From Mycobacterium sp. NS-7484 (GTDB taxonomy: Bacteria; Actinomycetota; Actinomycetes; Mycobacteriales; Mycobacteriaceae): 64,000 nt of DNA. The notes beneath the pieces are model-generated. The model was not told the origin of the DNA. It saw only the letters and a list, made by a program, of their open reading frames with translations, and did not search any database. The position numbers and the translations under genes were made by a program. The stretch covers positions 44,572-108,571 of the forward strand of contig NZ_MBEJ01000121.1 in NCBI RefSeq assembly GCF_001953975.1, written 5' to 3'. Positions 7,470 to 16,086 of this stretch are shown here, piece after piece; the first letter of the stretch is position 1, and the number at the start of each line of letters is the position of its first letter.

Positions 7470-9247
7470 GGCGACTCCTTTCGGTGAGTGGCCGGCCTGT
7501 CGGCCAGCCGTAGTGAGGCTTCGATGAGAAGTGCGTGGGCGAATGCCTGTGGGATGTTGCCGCGAAGCTGACGTTCCACCACGTCGAATTCCTCGCACAA
7601 CAACGCCGGTGGCCCCCCGACCGCGCGGTTTCGCTCGAAGTGGCGGACGGCGGCCACCTCGTTGCCCAGCTGATGGTTGGCCAGGGCAGACCAGAAGCCG
7701 CACAACACAAATGCGCCCTCGGCGGCCCCCAGCGGCCGGTCGTCGTGGCGGAAGCGGTAGACGAAGCCGTCGTCGGTGAGCTCGGCGCCGACGGCGCCCA
7801 CGGTGCCGACGCTGAGCGGATCGTCGGCAGGGACGGCGCCGCGGATCGCGGCGACCAGCAGCGCCGCGTCGACGCGCGGGTCGTCGGGCGCGCGTTGCCA
7901 ACGGCCGCTCGGGTGCCGACAGTCGGCAGTGCTGGCAAGAATGGTGTCGGCCAGCGACTCGGCGGCGGCGGCTTCGGGGGACGGGATGAACGGTGCGATG
8001 GCCCGTAGCCCGGCCACGCACGTCAGCCGGGAATGGGTCCACCGCCGCGTTTCGGTCTCCCAGACACCGGCATCCGGCTGTTGCCATCGCGATCCGATCG
8101 CGCCGACGGCCGTCTGGACGGCACGGTGTAGCTCGGCGTCGATGTGACCGTGGCGGGCCGAAGCCGCGAACAACAGCAGCGCCTCGCCGAAGACGTCGAG
8201 CTGGAACTGGTGCTGGGCCCGGTTGCCGAGAATGTCGGAACCGCCGGGATATCCGGGTAGCCGTAACGAGCTTTCGTCGGTCACCGGCCCGCCGTTGGCG
8301 GTGTAGACCGGCTTGAGGTCGGGCCCGTCGCTGGACAACCGTTGGACCACGAAGTCGACGGCATCGTCGAGCAGAGGATGGGCGGCGTCGACAGCGGCGG
8401 CCTGTCCGATGTAGCACTGATCGCGGATCCACACGTACCGGTAGTCGTAATTGCGTCCGGCGTCGGCGCGTTCGGGCAGGCTCATCGTGGCCGCGGCCAC
8501 GGTGCCGCCGCCGGCAGCGGTCATGCCCTTGAGTACCGCGTACGAATGCCGCGCGTCACTGGCGGCGATGCTGGTACTGAACGCGGGAACGTCGGCACGC
8601 CAGCGGTTTTCGGTACGCCGCCACAACGCATCGGGATCGGGAGGCGGTTCGGCAGGACCAGGCAGCGAAAACTCGACCACGGTGTCGAGGGAGCCGCCCT
8701 CGGGCACTTGCAGCTCGGCACACAGTGCGACACCGCTGTCCCGGGACACCGTGGCGTGCGACAGTCCGGACAGCCGCATCTGCAATTCGCCGACCATGGC
8801 ATGCCAACGACCGTCGTGATCGCGGACCAGATGTGTCATGGTTCGCCGTTCGAAGCCGGCCGCCGGGGAGAACACCGCCTCCACCCGGGCGTCCCCGCGG
8901 ACTGCCATGAGCCGACGTAGCAGAACCGCCCGCCGGGTGTGACCGGGATAGGCGAGGGCTTCGCGACATTCGATGATGCTGTCGCGGGTGACCCACCGGG
9001 AGCGCCAGATCAGACTGCCTTCTTCGTAATGCCCGCCCCAGACGAATTGCTCGGCCGGGGTGATCGCGTAAACGCTTCGGCCGCCGATCAAGGAGGAGAA
9101 CACCGCGTCGTCATCCCATCCCGGCACGCACATCCAGCACACGTCGCCACGCGGACCGATCAGGGCCCCACGCTGCCCGTCGGCCAGCAGCGCATACTCC
9201 CGCAAGACATGCGGTTCCTCGATCGCGTCGCGAACAACTCTGGCCAT
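7430..9247 (-). CDS. Glycoside hydrolase family 15 (glucoamylase/trehalase type)
   Basis: 605 aa, the expected GH15 size. The N-terminal beta-sandwich domain carries LIGPRGDVCWMCVPGWD. The (alpha/alpha)6 catalytic domain carries RNYDYRYVWIRDQ (265-277), DAGVWE with the putative acid Glu397, and LLCEEFDVVERQLRGNIPQ with the putative base Glu552/553. Actinobacterial GH15 enzymes hydrolyse maltose-type alpha-glucosides or trehalose. There is no signal peptide, so it is cytoplasmic. It is the first gene of a five-gene operon (GH15, SDR, membrane protein, GDH subunit 3, GMC) and is divergent from a MarR gene, with 131 bp between the starts. Confidence 0.87.
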   Translation of the reverse strand: MARVVRDAIEEPHVLREYALLADGQRGALIGPRGDVCWMCVPGWDDDAVFSSLIGGRSVYAITPAEQFVWGGHYEEGSLIWRSRWVTRDSIIECREALAYPGHTRRAVLLRRLMAVRGDARVEAVFSPAAGFERRTMTHLVRDHDGRWHAMVGELQMRLSGLSHATVSRDSGVALCAELQVPEGGSLDTVVEFSLPGPAEPPPDPDALWRRTENRWRADVPAFSTSIAASDARHSYAVLKGMTAAGGGTVAAATMSLPERADAGRNYDYRYVWIRDQCYIGQAAAVDAAHPLLDDAVDFVVQRLSSDGPDLKPVYTANGGPVTDESSLRLPGYPGGSDILGNRAQHQFQLDVFGEALLLFAASARHGHIDAELHRAVQTAVGAIGSRWQQPDAGVWETETRRWTHSRLTCVAGLRAIAPFIPSPEAAAAESLADTILASTADCRHPSGRWQRAPDDPRVDAALLVAAIRGAVPADDPLSVGTVGAVGAELTDDGFVYRFRHDDRPLGAAEGAFVLCGFWSALANHQLGNEVAAVRHFERNRAVGGPPALLCEEFDVVERQLRGNIPQAFAHALLIEASLRLADRPATHRKESPCPPDHLDHRAPS

Positions 9248-9328
9248 TGCCCTCTGTTCTCGGTGCTGCCGGACGATCTGCCGGATGGATAGCGCAAGGG
9301 TTGCCCGGCAGAATTAGTCCAAACCGGG

Positions 9329-9369
9329 AAGTTCTGCGGAATGCACAACTTGCGAACTGCAACTAAACT
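9329..9369 (+). promoter_or_regulatory. MarR operator candidate and leaderless promoter
   Basis: AAGTT (9329-9333) and AACTT (9347-9351) form an inverted repeat with 13-bp spacing; TTGC (9350-9353) and GCAA (9359-9362) form a second, tighter one. TAAACT (9364-9369) is a good -10 hexamer, and an expected start of transcription 6-9 nt later falls on the GTG at 9379, implying a leaderless mRNA. The site lies between divergent genes, where an autoregulating MarR protein would bind. No footprint is known to me. Confidence 0.5.
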
Positions 9370-9378
9370 GGCCGGATC

Positions 9379-9882
9379 GTGAAAGCTGAACGTTTGCTGA
9401 CAGACCGCGGTACGACGGACGACGCCGACGAGTACGCCGTACAGCTCGAACGCGCCACCCGCGGCCTGCTCGCCGTCAACGTCATGGCCCTTGAGCATTT
9501 CGAGAAGCGCGTCGGCCTGTCGTCCCTGCGGGCACTGCAGTCACTGGGACGCACCGGACCCTGCCTGGTGAGCGAGCTGGCCCAGGCCTTACAGGTTGCG
9601 GTGTCGACGGCCAGCAGGCTGGCAGACCGGCTCACCGAGTCCGGACTGATCACCCGCGGTGTCTCCCCGCAGAACCGGCGCGCCACCCGCCTGGACCTGA
9701 CCGACGAGGGAAGAGCCGTTTTGCAGGATCTGGTCGAACATCGAGTCGCGCTGTTTCGCGAGGTCACCGCCGTCGTCGGACATAGCGAGCGCGACGATCT
9801 CCTCCGCGGGGCCACGGCCTTCACCGCGGCCTATCGTGCGCTGGTCGACACCGACAACCCGGGTGCGGCAGACCCGGGATGA
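9379..9882 (+). CDS. MarR-family transcriptional regulator
   Basis: 167 aa winged-helix regulator. Dimerisation helices flank a DNA-binding core with LVSELAQALQVAVSTASRLADRLTESGLI (helix-turn-helix, about residues 57-85) and a wing at RGVSPQNRRATRLDLTDEG, ending with the conserved DEGR-type turn. MarR proteins usually repress a divergent operon and release DNA on ligand or oxidant binding. GTG 9379 has no Shine-Dalgarno sequence and sits 10 nt after a TAAACT -10 box, consistent with a leaderless transcript. Its likely targets are itself and the divergent GH15-GMC operon. Confidence 0.88.
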   Translation: MKAERLLTDRGTTDDADEYAVQLERATRGLLAVNVMALEHFEKRVGLSSLRALQSLGRTGPCLVSELAQALQVAVSTASRLADRLTESGLITRGVSPQNRRATRLDLTDEGRAVLQDLVEHRVALFREVTAVVGHSERDDLLRGATAFTAAYRALVDTDNPGAADPG

Positions 9883-10019
9883 GCGCCGGTCCCGACCCGA
9901 CGGCAGGTTTCGGCACGCGGCGTGCGGGTAATGCACTGCCCTGGTCGGCCGTCACAACCCGCTGAATTATCTATCCGGACAGCGCCATTCACTGAGCCGA
10001 CCGGAGGGAGATCCTGCTC

Positions 10020-10874
10020 ATGACGGCGGTCACCGCCTATCGCGGTCTGCTTCGTTCGATCGACCTGCACGTCGAGGACACCGGCGGCCCGGGACGGCCG
10101 GTCGTGTTGATCCACGGCTGGCCGCTGACCGGGGAATCCTGGTCTCCGCAAGTCCAGGCCCTGCAATCGGCGGGCTACCGCGTCATCACCTATGACCGCC
10201 GCGGATTCGGGCGCAGTGACACGTCCCTGGTGGGTTACACGTACGAAAGCCTGTCCGACGACTTGTCGGCACTGATGGAAGAACTCGACCTACGCGATAC
10301 GACGCTGGTCGGATTCTCGATGGGTGGCGGTGAAGTCGCCAGCTACTGCGCACGCAAAGGCACCGCCCGCGTGCGCAGTGTGGTGTTCGCGTCGTCGGTC
10401 ACGCCGTACATGCTGCACACCAAGGACAATCCCGAGGGGCCGCTGAGCAAAACCCAGGCCGCTCAGATGGCACTGTCGCTGACGAAGAACCAGGACGAGT
10501 TCTACGACGAGATGATGACCGACGTGTTCTCCGCAGGCGGACAACTGGCGGTCAGCGAGGAGCAACGCCAGCAGGCGGTGGCGATGTGCCGGCAGGCCAG
10601 TAAGAACGCCGCGCTGGCCTGCCTGACCGCATTCGGCAACACCGACTTCCGCGAAGATCTGCCGCGGGTGACGGTGCCCGGTCTGGTGATCCACGGTGAC
10701 GCGGATACCACCGTGCCGTTCGCCGGTTCCGGGATGCGCACCCACGGCGCACTGCGCGACAGCCGTCTCCACGTCATCGAAGGCGGACCCCACGGCATCC
10801 CGATGAGTCATACCGACGAGTTCAACCGGGTGCTGCTGGAGTTTCTCGCCGAGGACTTCGCCGCGACGCGGTGA
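10020..10874 (+). CDS. Alpha/beta hydrolase, non-haem haloperoxidase type
   Basis: 284 aa. The alpha/beta hydrolase fold is shown by the oxyanion segment LIHGWPLTGESW, YDRRGFGRSD, nucleophile elbow GFSMGGGE (Ser), acid in HGDADTTVP (Asp), and the His in GGPHGIP. The spacing and wording fit the cofactor-free chloroperoxidase/esterase subgroup, whose physiological substrates are generally unknown. The start ATG 10020 follows GGAGGGAG by eight bases. It stands alone on the plus strand, 137 bp after the MarR gene, and its stop (10874) touches the stop of the convergent TetR gene at 10875. Confidence 0.88.
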   Translation: MTAVTAYRGLLRSIDLHVEDTGGPGRPVVLIHGWPLTGESWSPQVQALQSAGYRVITYDRRGFGRSDTSLVGYTYESLSDDLSALMEELDLRDTTLVGFSMGGGEVASYCARKGTARVRSVVFASSVTPYMLHTKDNPEGPLSKTQAAQMALSLTKNQDEFYDEMMTDVFSAGGQLAVSEEQRQQAVAMCRQASKNAALACLTAFGNTDFREDLPRVTVPGLVIHGDADTTVPFAGSGMRTHGALRDSRLHVIEGGPHGIPMSHTDEFNRVLLEFLAEDFAATR

Positions 10875-11441
10875 TCAGCCGCGGGTCCGTATGCCGCGCT
10901 CGAACGTCCGGATGACCGCAGGGGCGGCCGCATGCCGTGGCATCAGGCCTTCCTTGGAGTCTTGACAGGCCCAGTTGACCAGGCCGAAGAGTGCGTGCTC
11001 GATCCACAACGCACTCGATTCCGGGTCGAACACCCCCTCGGCCTGGCCACGCTCGATCAGGCTGATCAGCCTCTTGGAGTCCGGCAACGCCTCCGGTGGC
11101 ATATCGCGTGTCACCGCGGGATCGTTGAACAGGAACAGAATCCGGTTGCCGACCGAGATCATCGCGTTGATCACCCGGCGCATCGCGTCGACCGGACATC
11201 CCTCCTCGGGTGCGGCCGCGGCGACGGCCTCGCTCACCACCCGTACCGAATCGACGATGGTCTCGTTGATCAGGCACTCCCGATCGGGGAAGTAGCGGTG
11301 CACCGTGGTGCGGCCGACCCCGGCCGCCCTGGCTATGTCAGGCAGGGTTGCCGTGCGATCGTCGGCCAGAACGGCTGCGGCGGCCTCGATGATCGCACCA
11401 CGGGTGCGTGCCTGGGTAGCCGAGAGCTCGCCTGTGCTCAT
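10875..11441 (-). CDS. TetR-family regulator of the mmpS-mmpL operon
   Basis: 188 aa. The N-terminal helix-turn-helix is TLPDIARAAGVGRTTVHRYF, preceded by ARTRGAIIEAAAAVLA, the standard TetR entry. The C-terminal ligand domain is divergent. The gene lies 40 bp downstream of mmpL on the same strand, so it is probably the last gene of the mmpS-mmpL-tetR operon and a local repressor. TetR control of MmpL4/5-type exporters is known in mycobacteria, for example in M. abscessus. A 30-bp palindrome upstream of mmpS is its likely operator. It is convergent with, and directly abuts, the hydrolase gene. Confidence 0.87.
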   Translation of the reverse strand: MSTGELSATQARTRGAIIEAAAAVLADDRTATLPDIARAAGVGRTTVHRYFPDRECLINETIVDSVRVVSEAVAAAAPEEGCPVDAMRRVINAMISVGNRILFLFNDPAVTRDMPPEALPDSKRLISLIERGQAEGVFDPESSALWIEHALFGLVNWACQDSKEGLMPRHAAAPAVIRTFERGIRTRG

Positions 11442-11481
11442 GCGCAGATGATAGCCACGCGTTCTCCCGGCGAACCGTCGA

Positions 11482-14337
11482 TCACCGTCTGGCCACCGGT
11501 ATCGGGGCGGTCCGGTCGGACAGGAAGCGCGCGGGCCGCTGGCGCACCGGCAGTGGCCACCAGAACCAGCGGCCGAGGATCGCGGCGATCGTCGGGGTCA
11601 TCAGCGAGCGCACCACCAGGGTGTCGAACAGCAGGCCCAGGCCGATCGTGGTACCGCCCTGCCCGATCGCGATCAGATCGCTGGTGGCCATCGACGCCAT
11701 CGTGAAGGCGAAGACCAGGCCGGCGGCGGTGACCACACCGCCCGTGGCGCCCATGGCCCGGATGATCCCGGTGTTGATGCCTGCGCCGATCTCTTCTTTC
11801 ATCCGCGAGACCACCAGCAGGTTGTAGTCTGAGCCGACCGCCAGCAGGATGATCACCGAGAACGCCAAGGTCATCCAGTGCAGGTCGATGCCCAGCAGAT
11901 ACTGCCACACCAGCACCGACAGCCCGAATGAGGCGGCCAGCGACAGGATCACGGTGCCGACGATGACGAACGAGGCGATCAACGCCCGGGTGATCACCAG
12001 CATCACGATGAAGATCAGGGTGATGGCGCCGACGGCCGAGATCAGCAGGTCCCACTGGGCGCCGACCTGAATGTCCTTGTAGGTTGCCGCCGTCCCGCCG
12101 AGATAGATCTTGGCGTCGGCCAGCGGCGTGGTCTTGATTGCCTCCCGGGCCGTCTTCAGGATCGGGTCGACGTGCGAAATCCCTTCTGTGGTAGCCGGAT
12201 CCACGTCATGGGTGATGATGAACTGTGCGGCCTGCCCGTCCGGTGACACCATGAGATCCAGCCCGCGTTTGAAGTCGGGGTTGTCGAATGCCTCGGGTGG
12301 TAGGTAGAACGAGTCGTCGTTGCGGGCATCGTCGAACGCCTGGCCCATCACCGATGCGGTATCGGTCATCTTGCCGATTTGGTCGACCAGCCCGTTGAAC
12401 GTGCTGAACATCGTTTTCATGGTGCCCTGCATGGACTTCGAGATCGCGATCATCGGTGGCAGCTGCGCCACCAGCTGTGGCATCAGCTGATCCATCTCGT
12501 TCATGTTCTTCACCGAGTCCGAGAGGGTCTCGGTCATGGTGTCGATGCCGTCGAGCCCGTCGAACAGCGATCGCATGGAGTGGCACATCGGGATGTCGTA
12601 GCAGTGCGGTTCCCAGTACAGATAGTTGCGCATCGGCCGCATGAAATCGTCGAAATCAGCCATGTGATCCCGCATTTCGTTGGTGCTGGCCTGCATCTCG
12701 TTCATGCTCGCGGTGAGCTCGTGGGTGATGTCCGTCATCCGGTTCATCAAGCCCAGCATGTTCTCCATGATCGCGATCATCCGGCCGAGATCATCGGTGA
12801 GCGTGTTCATGTCGCCCATGCGTTCGCGCAGGAACTGCAGGTTCTCGGTCATCGACACCGATTGCATGCTCACCTGGAACGGCACCGAGCTGTGCGCGAT
12901 GGGCCGGCCCAGCGGCCGGGTGATGCTCTGCACGCGGGCCACACCGGGCACCCGGATCAACTCTCGGGCAATCTTGTCCAGCACGATCATGTCGGCGGGG
13001 TTGCGCAAGTCCCGCCCCGCGTCCACGAGCAGCAGGTCGGGGTTCATCCGAGCAGCAGTGAAATGCCGTTCGGCCGCGGCGTATCCGACGTTCGACGGGA
13101 GATCCTTGGGGATGTACAACCGTTCGTTGTAGGAGGTCTGATAGCCGGGCAGGGCCAGCAGCCCGATGAGTGCGACGGCGATCGCCGCAACCAGGATGGG
13201 GACCGGCCAACGGACCACCGAGGTGCCGAGTCGGCGCCAGCCGCGGGAGCGGAGCGTGCGCTTGGCGTCGAGCAGGCCGAACCGGCTACCCGCGACCAGC
13301 ATCGCCGGCGCGAGGGTGAGCGAGGCCAGCACCACCACGGACATGCCGATGGCACTGGGGATGCCCATCGAGCTGAAGTAGTTCAATCGGGTGAAATGCA
13401 GGCACAACATGGCGCCGGCAACCGTGAGCCCGGAACCGAGGATGACGTGGCCGACACCGTGGAAAGCGGTGTAGTACGCGGCTTCTCGGTCTTGACCCTT
13501 CTGCCGCGCCTCCTGATAGCGGCCGACGAGGAAGATCGCATAGTCGGTGCCCGCCGCGATGGCCAACGAGGTCAGCAGGCTCACCGAGAAGGTCGACAAG
13601 CCGAGCAGTCCGGCGTGACCGATGGCCGCCACCACACCGCGCGCGGCCGACATCTCCAGCAGCACCACGATGAGCATCAGCAACATCGTGGCGATCGACC
13701 GGTAGACCACGATCAGCATCACCGCGATCACGGCGATCGTCACGAAGGTGATCTTGATCATGCTCTTGTCGCCGGCCTCGTTCATGTCCGTGGTGAGCGG
13801 ACCCTGGCCGGTGACATAGGCTTTCACGCCTGCGGGCGGGTGGGATTCGTCGATGATCTTTCGGACCGCGGCGACCGATTCGTTGGCCAGCGTCTCGCCC
13901 TGGTTGCCGGCGAGGTTCACCTGAACGTATGCGGCTTTGCCGTCGGTGCTCTGCGAGCCCGCCGCGGTGATCAGGTCGCCCCAGTAATTCTGAACGTGCT
14001 GAACGTGTTTGGTGTCGGCCTGCAGGGTGCGGACCAGCTCGTCGTAATAGTGGTGGGCTTCGGTGCCCAGCGGCTCGTCACCTTCGAGCACCACCATGGC
14101 GATGGTGTCGGAGTCGAACTGGTCGAAGCGCTCACCGATCTTCTTCATCGCCACCAGCGCCGGGGCGTCCTGCGGTGACAGCGACACCGAATGCTCGTGG
14201 CCGACCACCTCGAGCTGGGGGACCAGCGCGTTCAGCACGACGACGAGCACCACCCAGGCCAGGATGATCGGGACGGCGGCGACGCGGATGACGCGGGCGA
14301 TGCCCTTGCGTTCAGTGGTGGCGCTGTGGTTGCTCAT
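11482..14337 (-). CDS. MmpL-family RND transporter
   Basis: 951 aa inner-membrane RND exporter. The first hydrophobic segment is at residues 16-38, then a periplasmic loop, a five-helix cluster with GTDYAIFLVGRYQEAR, a second large periplasmic loop, and a second cluster with GSDYNLLVVSRMKEE; the Asp-Tyr pairs are the proton relay. The second loop contains a long Met-rich heptad region (MTDITHELTASMNEMQ) and a Cys pair, CYDIPMC, both features of the MmpL4/MmpL5 subgroup, which with MmpS exports siderophores, glycopeptidolipid or drugs. ATG 14337 overlaps the mmpS stop. The substrate cannot be told from sequence. Confidence 0.92.
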   Translation of the reverse strand: MSNHSATTERKGIARVIRVAAVPIILAWVVLVVVLNALVPQLEVVGHEHSVSLSPQDAPALVAMKKIGERFDQFDSDTIAMVVLEGDEPLGTEAHHYYDELVRTLQADTKHVQHVQNYWGDLITAAGSQSTDGKAAYVQVNLAGNQGETLANESVAAVRKIIDESHPPAGVKAYVTGQGPLTTDMNEAGDKSMIKITFVTIAVIAVMLIVVYRSIATMLLMLIVVLLEMSAARGVVAAIGHAGLLGLSTFSVSLLTSLAIAAGTDYAIFLVGRYQEARQKGQDREAAYYTAFHGVGHVILGSGLTVAGAMLCLHFTRLNYFSSMGIPSAIGMSVVVLASLTLAPAMLVAGSRFGLLDAKRTLRSRGWRRLGTSVVRWPVPILVAAIAVALIGLLALPGYQTSYNERLYIPKDLPSNVGYAAAERHFTAARMNPDLLLVDAGRDLRNPADMIVLDKIARELIRVPGVARVQSITRPLGRPIAHSSVPFQVSMQSVSMTENLQFLRERMGDMNTLTDDLGRMIAIMENMLGLMNRMTDITHELTASMNEMQASTNEMRDHMADFDDFMRPMRNYLYWEPHCYDIPMCHSMRSLFDGLDGIDTMTETLSDSVKNMNEMDQLMPQLVAQLPPMIAISKSMQGTMKTMFSTFNGLVDQIGKMTDTASVMGQAFDDARNDDSFYLPPEAFDNPDFKRGLDLMVSPDGQAAQFIITHDVDPATTEGISHVDPILKTAREAIKTTPLADAKIYLGGTAATYKDIQVGAQWDLLISAVGAITLIFIVMLVITRALIASFVIVGTVILSLAASFGLSVLVWQYLLGIDLHWMTLAFSVIILLAVGSDYNLLVVSRMKEEIGAGINTGIIRAMGATGGVVTAAGLVFAFTMASMATSDLIAIGQGGTTIGLGLLFDTLVVRSLMTPTIAAILGRWFWWPLPVRQRPARFLSDRTAPIPVARR

Positions 14338-14774
14338 GCGGCCTTGTCCAAGCAGAAGGCCTGGGCGTTGTGCTGGGTCACGGTCTGGTCGTCTCGGACC
14401 TCACCGTTGACGACGATCCGGCAGCTGATCACTTCGCTGTCTCCTTGGGCGACCACGTTGGCGAACACCGTGGGCAGGGTGGTGATTACTTCGTGCCGCC
14501 AGGGCAACGAGCTGAAACTCTCCGTGTGGGGTTGGGCATCGGCATCGAGGTAGCTGACGTGGCCGCTGGTGCCGCTGGGCCCGGTTATCTCGTAGACCAC
14601 GCGCTTGGGGTTGAACTCGACGATGTCGTCGCCGGCGGCTGCTCCGGGATCGGTCGTGATGTGGGTGCCGAAGATGCCGTGCATGCGGTTCATCGCGAAT
14701 CCGCTGACGGCCACGGCGGCCACCAGAACCAAGGGAATCCAGAAGCGTTTCGCCAGCCGAAATACCGTCGCCAC
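14334..14774 (-). CDS. MmpS-family accessory protein
   Basis: 146 aa. A short basic N-terminus precedes one transmembrane helix (WIPLVLVAAVAVSGFAMN, about residues 12-29), followed by a periplasmic beta-rich domain with KRVVYEITGPSGTSGHVSYLD and a C-terminal disulfide candidate pair (ISCRIVVNGE and AFCLDKA). MmpS proteins work with the adjacent MmpL in export and are needed for transport in the MmpS4/S5 systems. The stop overlaps the mmpL start (ATGA), so the pair is translated together. The promoter region upstream contains a strong palindrome. Confidence 0.92.
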   Translation of the reverse strand: MATVFRLAKRFWIPLVLVAAVAVSGFAMNRMHGIFGTHITTDPGAAAGDDIVEFNPKRVVYEITGPSGTSGHVSYLDADAQPHTESFSSLPWRHEVITTLPTVFANVVAQGDSEVISCRIVVNGEVRDDQTVTQHNAQAFCLDKAA

Positions 14775-14855
14775 GGCACATCCACCTCTCCGGATCGGCG
14801 CACGCCGACGGAGAAACGCCCCGACCGCGCTGTCAACCGGATGAACGTAACAGCC

Positions 14856-14885
14856 CCTTAGTGGATCAACAACGTTCCATTAAGG
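14856..14885. promoter_or_regulatory. 30-bp palindrome, TetR operator candidate
   Basis: CCTTAGTGGA (14856-14865), a 10-bp spacer, then TCCATTAAGG (14876-14885); the arms match at 9 of 10 positions. It is 82 bp upstream of the mmpS start. A further related half-site, ATGGAATTTTTAG, lies just upstream around 14918. Dimeric TetR regulators of MmpL operons bind AT-rich palindromes like this in otherwise GC-rich DNA. The assignment to the tetR gene at 10875-11441 is inference. Confidence 0.6.
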
Positions 14886-15096
14886 AATCTTGATCTTCCT
14901 CACAGTTGCTTCCCAAATGGAATTTTTAGCCCCCAACGAGGCAGCACGCGCGGCGCGACGGCGTCGAGAACTGGTTGCCTCGAACGTATTTCGTCTCGGG
15001 AACCGACCGCGGCGGAAAACGCGGTCAGGCGGTGAGCGGTTTGCTTGCCGAGATCACCGGCAGTAGGCCATCACGCCGGCGGTGACAGCGCCCGCC

Positions 15097-15585
15097 TCAG
15101 TCGGCGGTGTGCACGATCAGGATGTCGATCTTGACTCGACGGGCGATGGTGGCGGGCACCGAGCCCAACAGGCGTCCGGCGACCGAGTCCAGCCCGATGT
15201 CACCGACGACGATCAGATCCGCGTTTACCTCTTTGGCCAGCTTCACGAGTGCGTCGACCGGCGCACCTTCCACGGCACGCTCGGCGATGTCGGCGGCCCC
15301 CGCGGCCTTCGCCCGGTCGCGGGCCACCTGAAGGATCTCGTAGACCGGGGCAGCGCCGTGCATCTTGTAGCCCTCGCTGCCCAGACTGTCGGCGGCGCGG
15401 GTGTCGACCACATGGTCATGCGACGGCGGCCTGGACCAGCCGCCCTTCTCGACCACGGGTTGGTAGGCGCTCGCGATGATGAGCTTCGCGCTCTCCTGCG
15501 CGGCCACCGTGGCGGCGCGGTCGACCGCCCGTAACGACGAGTCCGAGCCGTCGGTGCCGACGACGATCGTCCGATAGGTGCTCAT
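15097..15585 (-). CDS. Universal stress protein (UspA domain)
   Basis: 162 aa single Usp domain. The N-terminus has IVVGTDGSDSSLRAVDRA (nucleotide-binding start), and the C-terminus has VVGDIGLDSVAGRLLGSV, which fits the G-2x-G-9x-G(S) ATP-binding motif of the ATP-binding Usp class. Mycobacterial Usp proteins are commonly hypoxia- or dormancy-linked and can bind ATP or cAMP. It lies 323 bp from mmpS on the same strand and is unlikely to share its operon. No DosR box was recognised upstream. Confidence 0.88.
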   Translation of the reverse strand: MSTYRTIVVGTDGSDSSLRAVDRAATVAAQESAKLIIASAYQPVVEKGGWSRPPSHDHVVDTRAADSLGSEGYKMHGAAPVYEILQVARDRAKAAGAADIAERAVEGAPVDALVKLAKEVNADLIVVGDIGLDSVAGRLLGSVPATIARRVKIDILIVHTAD

Positions 15586-15779
15586 GTCGTCTCCGAACTG
15601 TCGACTACCAGGACAGACAGACCTTAGTGCACGTGAATCTTCCGGCGGTGGAGATTGGCTTCGTGCCGCATGAGGGGGTCAACCGAACTATTGAGCGAGC
15701 ACTCGACCGACATGGAGTTGCCGGATGTGCGGGGTACGGTGCGCTCAAGAACGAGAGCGCACGTCAAACGAACGAGACA

Positions 15780-15855
15780 TGGCACCCCCGACAGGATTCG
15801 AACCTGCAACCGACCGGGTAGAAACCGGATGCGCTATCCGTTGCGCCACGGGGGC
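15780..15855 (-). tRNA. tRNA-Arg (anticodon TCT)
   Basis: The minus strand folds as a complete cloverleaf: acceptor GCCCCCG with CGGGGGT (one G-T pair), D arm GCGC...GCGC, anticodon loop TTTCTAC giving anticodon TCT (reads AGA), T arm GCAGG-TTCGAAT-CCTGT, discriminator G, and an encoded CCA at 15782-15780. The first anticodon-stem pair is a T-T mismatch. It sits between the accessory left part and the conserved Rv2484c-type operon. Confidence 0.96.
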
Positions 15856-16086
15856 AAGTCGGACCACCACAATTTACACCGCGTGGGTGTCGTTGCCGAA
15901 ACAGATATGCACCACGTGGGCTGCTCGAACCGCACGGACAAACACCTTCCGCCGATCGACGAACCCGTACCTCGGCGTGAGGCGGGCGACGCGCGACGGA
16001 CGCCCGGCAAAGCCCTCCCGGGGCGGCGGCAGCGGACTAGCGTGGACGCCACACTGGTGGCCAGGGGACGGGAGAGGGACCGCGTG

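Noticed and set aside
12379..14178. 599-codon plus-strand frame through mmpL.
   Set aside because: His/Gly/Asp-rich nonsense composition, opposite to a clear RND transporter with membrane helices.
15780..15855. Phage/island attachment site at tRNA-Arg.
   Set aside because: No direct repeat of the tRNA 3' end and no integrase gene were seen in the window; the boundary remains only a synteny observation.
15655..16086. N-terminal extension of the WS/DGAT frame through the tRNA.
   Set aside because: The extension overlaps tRNA-Arg and has no family similarity; ATG 16087 matches the known protein start.
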